Of a stretch of 7,449 nt of DNA, positions 1 to 5,803 are shown piece after piece. The stretch is from Ferrovaceae bacterium (GTDB lineage Bacteria > Pseudomonadota > Gammaproteobacteria > Burkholderiales > Ferrovaceae). The stretch lies in assembly GCA_027457225.1 (NCBI GenBank), contig DAIDTL010000047.1, forward strand, positions 261 to 7,709, in the 5' to 3' direction. How positions within the stretch are numbered: position 1 is the stretch's first letter; every line of letters begins with the position of its first letter. The notes under the pieces were generated by a model. It was not told the DNA's origin and made no database searches. It was given only the letters and a program-made list of their open reading frames with translations. The translations under genes were made by a program, and so were the position numbers.

Positions 1-147
1 CCCATGGATGGCCCAGGGGCTTACGGAAGGATCAGGTTGTGCAGCAACGTCGTCGGCAAGACCTGTCAAAGGCCACAGCAATAGCGCGAAGCACAGCTGG
101 TACCACTTCAATTGAATGGGAGTTCGAAAATGCTTTTGATTGTCCAT
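1..147 (-). CDS. Exported protein, N-terminal part; probable OprB-type carbohydrate porin (3' end beyond window)
   Basis: The frame stays open from an ATG at 147-145 to the left edge, giving 49 codons. An in-frame TGA lies just upstream, within an AGGTGA ribosome-binding-like site (157-162), nine bases before the ATG. The protein has a textbook signal peptide: a basic region (residues 1-14), a hydrophobic core around residues 17-30 rich in Leu, and a likely cleavage after Ala31 (GLA|DD). The mature end begins with an acidic, Pro-containing spacer and then SPWAIHG. A Trp-x-x-His-Gly block soon after the signal peptide is, from memory, how many OprB-family carbohydrate porins begin, so I infer an outer-membrane sugar porin; this rests on very few residues. 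An alternative start is the TTG at 111-109, which overlaps the upstream TGA stop as TTGA and would still leave the hydrophobic core. The gene overlaps the preceding exported-protein gene by 40 bp, which suggests translational coupling. The coding call is fairly safe; the family call is tentative. Confidence 0.6.
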   Translation of the reverse strand, partial: MDNQKHFRTPIQLKWYQLCFALLLWPLTGLADDVAAQPDPSVSPWAIHG

Positions 148-884
148 CTGTCGCTTTCACCTGCAAAACCTCTGCCAATACCCAGATTAAAAACCCAGGG
201 AGCCCGATTCACATCGACGACCAGAAAGAGGGTATGGCTCTGCCCGCTTTGGGAGGCAATATTCATCAGCGGTCCAAAGTCGGCGTAGTACTCAAACCCT
301 GAGGCCACTCCGGGTGCAACTGTGCGGCTGACCTTAAAACTGGGCGTAAAACCAGGCCCTCCCTCCCGATACCCTGCCCTCACGGGATAATCCAGCGTTG
401 GATTGGTTATAACCAACCACTCGGGAGTGCGGTATCCCAAAATCGGCTGCAGCGACAGCACGTTCTGCTCCTCAACATAGCGTCGCTTAAAAAAAGTCAG
501 TTCCGTATTGACCCCATAAAACAGGCCTCCATCCTCTGGCGCACGATGCGGAATCCATTTCAGCCGAAAGCTCGGACCTGCAAAATTTGTGACCCCATCG
601 GGGTTGTTTACGACAGGAAGATAGAGCCCTGGCTCGAGCGTTTCAGTCAATCCATAACTAAGTTCAAGGGTGCTGCGCCATGCATGCATCGAACCGACTT
701 CCCCGGGATACTCCGGCAACTGTCCGCTGGGTGTCGTATTGAGGTGGAGTTCGTAGCCAACCACACCGGGTTTGTTAATGGAATCGTCGTAAACCTGGAT
801 TTCGTACGGCAACGCCGCCCACGCGGATTGTGTTGACCAAACCGCTGCCAGGGCCAATATGACGGCATTCCATTTCAAATTCAT
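108..884 (-). CDS. Uncharacterised exported protein, probable outer-membrane beta-barrel
   Basis: The 258-residue product starts with a clear signal peptide: Lys4, a hydrophobic core at residues 7-18, and cleavage after AWA at about residue 23. The mature protein begins LPYEIQVYDDSINKPG. That opening recalls a family of conserved hypothetical envelope proteins in Proteobacteria, seen from memory and not searched. The rest has no long hydrophobic helix. It is rich in Gly and aromatics, with short alternating stretches typical of beta strands (for example around residues 70-90, 115-130 and 235-258), and it ends in a strand-like FELPFN. A small outer-membrane barrel is the best reading; the function is unknown. 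It lies 75 bp downstream of pntB on the same strand and overlaps the next exported-protein gene. The ATG has a weak purine-rich site (AGAGAG, 889-894) only four bases upstream. A periplasmic beta-rich protein is the main alternative. Confidence 0.85.
   Translation of the reverse strand: MNLKWNAVILALAAVWSTQSAWAALPYEIQVYDDSINKPGVVGYELHLNTTPSGQLPEYPGEVGSMHAWRSTLELSYGLTETLEPGLYLPVVNNPDGVTNFAGPSFRLKWIPHRAPEDGGLFYGVNTELTFFKRRYVEEQNVLSLQPILGYRTPEWLVITNPTLDYPVRAGYREGGPGFTPSFKVSRTVAPGVASGFEYYADFGPLMNIASQSGQSHTLFLVVDVNRAPWVFNLGIGRGFAGESDRWTIKSIFELPFN
157..162 (-). promoter_or_regulatory. Ribosome-binding site for the left-edge porin-like gene
   Basis: AGGTGA on the minus strand matches the anti-Shine-Dalgarno end of 16S rRNA and lies nine bases before the ATG at 147-145. 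It sits inside the preceding gene. It is the reason for preferring that ATG over the TTG at 111, which has no such site. Its TGA is also an in-frame stop that limits the gene from extending further upstream. The spacing is slightly long. Confidence 0.5.
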
Positions 885-959
885 GACGCTCTCTGGGACG
901 GCTTGTTTTTGTGGGCGCTTGATATGACAACAATCGCGCCAAATGCCCGTATAAAACGA

Positions 960-2351
960 TCAGCCAGGGATATGCGCGAGAATGGCATCCACGCTTTTTT
1001 TGGCATCCCCAAACAGCATGCGCGTGTTTTCCTTGTAAAACAGCGGGTTTTCTACCCCTGCGTAACCCGTAGCCATACTGCGTTTGAACACCACGACCGT
1101 CTTGGCCTTCCACACCTGCAGCACTGGCATCCCGGCAATCGGGCTACCCGGATCGTCCTGGGCGCTGGGGTTAACAATGTCATTGGCCCCCACAACCAGC
1201 ACGGCGTCGGTATTGGGGAAATCGGCATTGATTTCATCCATCTCCAGCACGATATCGTAGGGGACCTTGGCTTCGGCCAGCAGCACATTCATATGTCCCG
1301 GAAGGCGCCCGGCCACCGGGTGAATGCCAAAACGCACCTTGATGCCTTTGGCGCGCAAGCGCTTGGTGATCTCGCTGATGACCCCCTGGGCTTGCGCTAC
1401 AGCCATGCCGTAGCCCGGCACAATGATCACTTCCTTGGCATCGCTGAGCAGTTGCGCGGTGTCCTCAGCGCTGATGGGCACGACGTCCCCTTGCGGTTCA
1501 GCCGTACTGGACGTGCCGCCTCCTGTTCCAAAGCCTCCCAGAATGACACTGATGAAGCTGCGATTCATGGCGCGACACATGATGTAGGACAGGATCGCCC
1601 CACTGCTGCCCACCAGGGCCCCCGTGACAATGAGCAGATCATTGGAAAGCATGAAACCAGTCGCTGCGGCCGCCCATCCGGAATAACTGTTGAGCATGGA
1701 GACCACCACTGGCATATCCGCCCCACCGATGGACATGACCAGATGAATCCCGAACAGGAATGCAATCACGGTCATTGCGATCAGCGGCATCAGTCCGCTG
1801 GTGCCTTCCGAACCCAGGAATACACTTCCCAGATAAACAGCAGCCAGAAGGCCGACCAGATTAATCCAGTGACGTCCCGGCAGCATCAGGGGCTTACCGG
1901 AAATGGAGCCCCGCAATTTTCCAAACGCGATAATGGAGCCTGTAAAGGTGATGCCGCCGATGAATATGCCCAGGTAAATTTCCACTTCGTGGACGGTTTT
2001 TTCCGCACCGGTCAGGTGCATATTGGGATCCAGATAACTGGCATAGCCCACCAATGTGGCTGCCAGCCCGACAAAGCTGTGCAGCACCGCAACCAGTTCG
2101 GGCATCTGGGTCATCTCTACCCGCACGGCCAGTACCCAGCCGACAACCGCACCGATCAGGATGGCAGGAATCAACAATCCGTAACCCGTGACTTGTGCCC
2201 CGATCACGGTTGCGAGAATGGCAATACCCATTCCCAATGCACCATAAAAATTACCGCGCCGGGCCGTCTCCTGTCGGGACAAACCGCCCAGGCTTAAAAT
2301 AAACAGAATCGCCGCAGCGATGTAAGAAACCGTCATCAATCCGTTTGCCAT
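960..2351 (-). CDS. pntB: NAD(P) transhydrogenase subunit beta (proton-translocating)
   Basis: This is the beta subunit of the inner-membrane transhydrogenase, which couples proton entry to hydride transfer from NADH to NADP+ and so supplies NADPH. The 463 residues match the usual family length. The N-terminal two-thirds (about 1-270) is the multi-helix membrane domain dII. It contains the LHSFVGLAA segment with His91, equivalent to the E. coli proton-pathway histidine, and GADMPVVVSMLNSYSGW (residues 210-226), the other conserved channel segment, with Asp212 and Asn221. A Gly/Ser/Thr-rich linker (272-285) leads to the NADP-binding domain dIII: VPGYGMAVAQAQ at 311-322, GRLPGHMNVLLAEA at 348-361, DEINADFPNTDAVLVVGAND at 372-391, and KRSMATGYAGVENPLF at 423-438. 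The last holds the Lys-Arg pair that contacts the NADP 2'-phosphate. It starts 13 bp after pntA with AAAGGG (2360-2365) as ribosome-binding site. All key residues appear intact. Confidence 0.97.
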   Translation of the reverse strand: MANGLMTVSYIAAAILFILSLGGLSRQETARRGNFYGALGMGIAILATVIGAQVTGYGLLIPAILIGAVVGWVLAVRVEMTQMPELVAVLHSFVGLAATLVGYASYLDPNMHLTGAEKTVHEVEIYLGIFIGGITFTGSIIAFGKLRGSISGKPLMLPGRHWINLVGLLAAVYLGSVFLGSEGTSGLMPLIAMTVIAFLFGIHLVMSIGGADMPVVVSMLNSYSGWAAAATGFMLSNDLLIVTGALVGSSGAILSYIMCRAMNRSFISVILGGFGTGGGTSSTAEPQGDVVPISAEDTAQLLSDAKEVIIVPGYGMAVAQAQGVISEITKRLRAKGIKVRFGIHPVAGRLPGHMNVLLAEAKVPYDIVLEMDEINADFPNTDAVLVVGANDIVNPSAQDDPGSPIAGMPVLQVWKAKTVVVFKRSMATGYAGVENPLFYKENTRMLFGDAKKSVDAILAHIPG

Positions 2352-2359
2352 GGTGTCGG

Positions 2360-2365
2360 CCCTTT
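2360..2365 (-). promoter_or_regulatory. Ribosome-binding site of pntB
   Basis: AAAGGG lies eight bases upstream of the pntB ATG, and its first base is the last base of the pntA TGA stop. This arrangement fits coupled translation of the two subunits and fixes the pntB start at 2351. Confidence 0.6.
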
Positions 2366-3936
2366 CAATCTTTTCGGAACATATTCAACATGCGCTGGGT
2401 CACGCGAAAGCCCCCAGAGATGTTGATGGTTGCGATCAACACAGAAAACACTGCCAATACCATGACGAGCGTATTGGAACTGGAAACCTGCAGTAAGGCG
2501 CCGATCACGATGATGCCGCTGATCGCATTGGTCACGCTCATCAGTGGGGTATGCAGTGCGGGAGTAACATTCCACACCACCTGATAACCCACGAAACATG
2601 CCAGAACAAACACGGTGAAGTGTGGCAGGAACGCAGGAGGCGCATAGGCGCCAATGCCCGCAAAAACCAGTGCTCCAAAGGCTGCCATCATCGCCAGCTT
2701 GCGGGTTTTGGCAGGGGCTGACGGTTGGCCATGCTTGGGCGCGACCATGGGAGCGGCTGCGGGTTTGGCAGGCGCAATGGCCGGGATTTTGAGGGGCGGA
2801 GCGGGCCAGGTCAACTGTCCGTTATGAATCACCGTCGTCCCGCGAATCACATCATCTTCCATGTTGACCAGGATCTGGCCGTCCTTGGCCGGTGTCAGGT
2901 CCGTCAGCAAATGTCGCAGATTGGTGCCGTACAGTTGACTGGATTGGGCGGCCAGACGGCTCGGCAAATCGGTATATCCAATCACGCTGACGCCATGCAC
3001 CACGACGACTTCGCCCGGAACCGTACATTCGCAGTTGCCGCCCTGCTCAGCAGCCATGTCAACGATGACGCTGCCCGGTTTCATGGAAGCCACCATTTCA
3101 GCTGTGATCAGCTTGGGGGCTGGTTTCCCGGGAATCAGCGCAGTCGTCACGATGATATCCACCTCTTTGGCCTGCGCCGCAAATAACGCCATTTCGGCCT
3201 TGATGAATTCCGGGCTCATCTGCTTGGCATAACCCCCCGTTCCCGAGCCCTCCTCTTCGAAGTTGAGCTCCAGAAACTCGCCGCCCATGCTCTCGATCTG
3301 CTGCTTGACCTCGGGACGCGTATCGAAAGCGCGCACGATGGCACCCAGACCCCGCGCCGTCCCAAGAGCAGACAGGCCGGCTACGCCAGCCCCAATGACC
3401 ATCACCTTGGCGGGAGGCACCTTGCCTGCGGCCGTGATCTGGCCCGTGAAGAATCGACCGAAATGTTGGGAGGCTTCGACAATCGCCCGATATCCCGCGA
3501 TGTTGGCCATGGAACTCAAGGCGTCCATTTTCTGGGCACGGGAAATGCGGGGCACGGCATCCATGGCCAGCACGGTAACACCGCGCGCCATTAACTTTTG
3601 CATCAGGTCAGGATGTTGCGCAGGCCAGATGAAACTGATTAACGTCATGCCCGGGCGCAGCAATTCGGATTCATGGATGCCAAGCTCGGGATGCCCCTCG
3701 GGAGGACGCACCTTGATGATAATGTCGGCACTGCCCCACAACGCCCGGGCATTCGGTACGATATCCACCCCTACGGCTGCATAGGCTTCGTCAGACAAGT
3801 GCGAGCCGGCGCCTGCGCCCGCCTCGAGCGCAACCTTGAAACCCAGCTTCATCAATTGCGTTGCCGTATCCGGAGTAGCGGCAACACGCCGCTCCCCGGA
3901 ATGCACTTCACGGGGGATCCCGATTATCAATGCCAT
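2365..3936 (-). CDS. pntA: NAD(P) transhydrogenase subunit alpha (proton-translocating)
   Basis: This is the alpha subunit of transhydrogenase; it binds NAD(H) in the cytoplasm and adds membrane helices to the complex with PntB. The 523 residues resemble the single-chain E. coli form (about 510), not the split PntAA/PntAB form. The N-terminal alanine-dehydrogenase-like domain begins IGIPRE (residues 5-10). RISRAQKMDALSSMANIAGY spans 130-149. The Rossmann fingerprint is GAGVAGLSALGTARGLGA (182-199), followed by VRAFDTRPEVK, where Asp205 is the acidic residue expected for NAD over NADP. DMAAEQGGNCE lies at 293-303. A Pro/Ala-rich linker (about 376-412) connects to four predicted membrane helices (about 413-431, 437-456, 467-485, 488-506), with TPALHTPLMSVTNAISG at 458-474 in the membrane part. 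The start is supported by AGGGAG six bases upstream. The gap to ampD is 59 bp, so it may share that transcript or have its own promoter. Confidence 0.97.
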   Translation of the reverse strand: MALIIGIPREVHSGERRVAATPDTATQLMKLGFKVALEAGAGAGSHLSDEAYAAVGVDIVPNARALWGSADIIIKVRPPEGHPELGIHESELLRPGMTLISFIWPAQHPDLMQKLMARGVTVLAMDAVPRISRAQKMDALSSMANIAGYRAIVEASQHFGRFFTGQITAAGKVPPAKVMVIGAGVAGLSALGTARGLGAIVRAFDTRPEVKQQIESMGGEFLELNFEEEGSGTGGYAKQMSPEFIKAEMALFAAQAKEVDIIVTTALIPGKPAPKLITAEMVASMKPGSVIVDMAAEQGGNCECTVPGEVVVVHGVSVIGYTDLPSRLAAQSSQLYGTNLRHLLTDLTPAKDGQILVNMEDDVIRGTTVIHNGQLTWPAPPLKIPAIAPAKPAAAPMVAPKHGQPSAPAKTRKLAMMAAFGALVFAGIGAYAPPAFLPHFTVFVLACFVGYQVVWNVTPALHTPLMSVTNAISGIIVIGALLQVSSSNTLVMVLAVFSVLIATINISGGFRVTQRMLNMFRKD

Positions 3937-3942
3937 TTAAAT

Positions 3943-3948
3943 CTCCCT
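3943..3948 (-). promoter_or_regulatory. Ribosome-binding site of pntA
   Basis: AGGGAG on the minus strand, six bases before the ATG at 3936, is the strongest Shine-Dalgarno match in the window and fixes the pntA start. Confidence 0.7.
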
Positions 3949-3995
3949 ATGGATTGGATCATTCTGGGGTCTTGATGCCCCGATAGCCCCGCATT

Positions 3996-4574
3996 CTATC
4001 CTGAGCACGCTTCACTTGGACAGTCAGGGACAAACGGCCGAACCCGGGCCCAATCAAAACAAGGGCCGGGGTCGGTTTTGCGCCCGGGGGCAATATCTGA
4101 GTGCCCTACGATGGCTTTGATCGGGTAAGTTTGATACAAACTGTTGGCCAACGCGACCAGAACTTCATACTGGGCATCCTCAAAAATCCGGGTGTCGCAT
4201 CCCTCCAACTCGATGCCGATAGAAAACGCATTGCACTCAGATCGCCCCCGCCAACTGGATACCCCGGCATGCCAGGCACGCTGCAAACACGACACAAACT
4301 GGATCAATTCCCCCGTCCTGCGAATCAAAAAATGAGACGAGACCTGAAGGTCACGCAACGCGGCATACGCAGGATGCGAATCCGGGTCAAGCCGATTGGT
4401 AAACAACCGGATGATATCCTCCCCGCCAAACTGATCGGGGGGCAGGCTGATGTTGTGAACCACGAGCAGCACAATGGGGGTGCGCGGCGGGCGCGCATCG
4501 CAGTTGGTTGACGGGATCTGTCGTGCACGGCGGACGACGCCTGCGGCATCCACCGGAAATGCCAGGCTTGCCAC
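3996..4574 (-). CDS. ampD: 1,6-anhydro-N-acetylmuramyl-L-alanine amidase AmpD
   Basis: AmpD is a cytoplasmic zinc amidase that cuts the stem peptide from 1,6-anhydroMurNAc muropeptides in cell-wall recycling. In many Gram-negatives this also keeps ampC beta-lactamase uninduced; no ampC or ampR is visible here. The 192 residues fit the family. The zinc ligands expected from characterised AmpD are all present: His40 in VVHNISLPP, His158 in GHSDIAPGRK, and Asp168 in KTDPGP. The catalytic Glu122 (SIGIELEG) and Lys166 are also there, as are RAWHAGVS (99-106) and CNAFSIGIE. It begins with GTG directly after the TAG of the PP0621-like gene, in the same frame. A second GTG, seven codons on (4553-4551), gives an N-terminus closer to that of other AmpD proteins and is a reasonable alternative. 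Neither has a good ribosome-binding site, so coupling to the upstream gene is likely. The product name is secure; the exact start is not. Confidence 0.95.
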   Translation of the reverse strand: MASLAFPVDAAGVVRRARQIPSTNCDARPPRTPIVLLVVHNISLPPDQFGGEDIIRLFTNRLDPDSHPAYAALRDLQVSSHFLIRRTGELIQFVSCLQRAWHAGVSSWRGRSECNAFSIGIELEGCDTRIFEDAQYEVLVALANSLYQTYPIKAIVGHSDIAPGRKTDPGPCFDWARVRPFVPDCPSEACSG

Positions 4575-4805
4575 CTACGAGCGCCCTGCCTGACGATGCC
4601 CGTCGCTGCAGTAATACACGCTCCCATCGGTAACGGCTTCGGATCGCAACACGTAAACCCCGCAGTGCGCACAACGCACCGTATCCTGCGCCCCCTTATC
4701 CCGGGGAGATTGCGGATTTTGGATGCCATTCAGACGGCGCAATGCCGGCAGCGCATATTTGAAGGCCAGCCAGATCGCGATTCCCCAGAGCAGAAGTTTT
4801 ATCAT
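4575..4805 (-). CDS. PP0621-family small membrane-anchored zinc-ribbon-like protein
   Basis: The 76-residue protein has one N-terminal membrane helix (about residues 2-20, MIKLLLWGIAIWLAFKYALP) followed by a basic stretch (Arg23, Arg24), which predicts a cytoplasmic C-terminal part. The tail carries Cys45-x2-Cys48 and Cys66-x3-His70, a pattern that could bind zinc. Length, helix and the CxxCGVY...YYCSDGHR pattern match what I recall of the PP0621 family of conserved proteobacterial proteins, whose function is unknown. The gene opens the minus-strand run leading into ampD, and its TAG stop is followed at once by the ampD GTG. No strong ribosome-binding site precedes the ATG: a GGG lies too close. 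Its upstream neighbour, the EamA transporter, is divergent. Identification as PP0621 family is from memory of the pattern, not a search. Confidence 0.85.
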   Translation of the reverse strand: MIKLLLWGIAIWLAFKYALPALRRLNGIQNPQSPRDKGAQDTVRCAHCGVYVLRSEAVTDGSVYYCSDGHRQAGRS

Positions 4806-4885
4806 CCCGACAATTTACCATGACCCCAGCCCAGGGTGGAATCGGTGATAAACTCACGGGCTCCTCTTCATGTTTCCTGTATTCC

Positions 4886-5803
4886 ATGCCCCAGACATCC
4901 CCGGATCGCCCCAGATGGAAAGGTTTTTTGGCAGCAGGTACCGTTATCGTCTGTTGGACCGGGTTCAACATCGTATCGCGCCTCGGCGGTAAAAGTGTCC
5001 TGACACCTTTTGATATTGCTGCCCTGCGCTTTGCCGTTTCCGCCGTCTTCATGCTTCCGGTATTCATTGCGGTCAAAAACACCCTGCCCTGGCCGCGACT
5101 GATTGCGCTGGCTTCTGCAGGAGGCGTGTTTTATGCGCTTCTGGCCTATGGCGGTTTCGCTTACGCACCCGCAGCCCATGCCGGTATCGTCATTAATGGT
5201 GGCGTCCCCCTGGCCACGGCCGGCCTTGCCTGGCTGTGGCTAAAAGACCGCCCTGCGCCGCGTTCCCTGTGGGCACTGGCCATTGCCGCAACGGGTGTTG
5301 CGATCATTGGAATCAAAAGCCTTGGCGCACCCCATCCTGACAATCCGCTGGAATGGCTTGGCGATCTCTGCTTTGCCGGAGCCGCAATCTTGTGGGCTTG
5401 TTATGGTTTGATGGTGCGACTGTGGCACGTCCGCCCCATTGATGCGGTAAGCGGAATCGCAGTGGCCTCGGCAACCCTTTATCTGCCCATCTATATCCTG
5501 TTTTTACCCAAGGGGATTTTCAATGCGCCCCTGGGCGACATTGTGCTGCAGGGAGTTTATCAAGGCATGGTGGCGGCCCTGATTGCCGCATTCAGTTATG
5601 CCTACGCGACGTTGTCTTTAGGCAGCGGAGCGGCTTCCCTCACGCTTGCCATCGTTCCGGCCACTTCGGCGTTACTGGCAGTTCCCCTGCTGGGTGAAGC
5701 GTTCGGTGGCGTGACTGTGGTCGGGGTGGTGCTGGTGACAGTTGGCGCCACCTTCGGGGCACTCGTCAAAAAACCGGCACCAAATCTCAGGGTGCCGCCT
5801 TGA
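4886..5803 (+). CDS. EamA/DMT-superfamily transporter
   Basis: This is an inner-membrane permease of the drug/metabolite transporter superfamily (EamA repeats); the substrate cannot be told from sequence. From the ATG at 4886 it has 305 residues, normal for ten-helix members. Hydrophobic segments lie near residues 11-30, 42-62, 71-90, 96-118, 126-144, 156-178, 186-207, 219-240, 248-269 and 274-294. Two EamA repeats are visible, about 13-142 and 158-293. The first has AALRFAVSA after helix 1 (Arg48), and the second ends with LAVPLLGEAFGG (Glu271), both typical of the family. An in-frame ATG at 4820 would add 22 polar residues and begin only 14 bp from the divergent PP0621 gene. I prefer 4886 because the extension looks unlike a DMT N-terminus and leaves no room for a promoter, but neither ATG has a clear ribosome-binding site. 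Its 3' end overlaps the convergent ATPase gene by 17 bp. Confidence 0.9.
   Translation: MPQTSPDRPRWKGFLAAGTVIVCWTGFNIVSRLGGKSVLTPFDIAALRFAVSAVFMLPVFIAVKNTLPWPRLIALASAGGVFYALLAYGGFAYAPAAHAGIVINGGVPLATAGLAWLWLKDRPAPRSLWALAIAATGVAIIGIKSLGAPHPDNPLEWLGDLCFAGAAILWACYGLMVRLWHVRPIDAVSGIAVASATLYLPIYILFLPKGIFNAPLGDIVLQGVYQGMVAALIAAFSYAYATLSLGSGAASLTLAIVPATSALLAVPLLGEAFGGVTVVGVVLVTVGATFGALVKKPAPNLRVPP

Noticed and set aside
914..940. GGCGC...GCGCC inverted repeat after pntB, considered as a terminator
   Set aside because: A five-pair stem with a 17-base loop and no T-run on the minus strand; too weak to call.
903..2297. A 464-codon open frame on the plus strand opposite pntB
   Set aside because: It is antisense to a clear pntB in its whole conserved length. 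The predicted product is rich in His, Gln and Asn with no recognisable domain, as expected of a shadow frame in GC-rich coding DNA.
3966..3981. GGGG...CCCC inverted repeat in the ampD-pntA gap, considered as a terminator
   Set aside because: Only four G-C pairs around an eight-base loop and no T-run follows on either strand, so it is not a credible intrinsic terminator.
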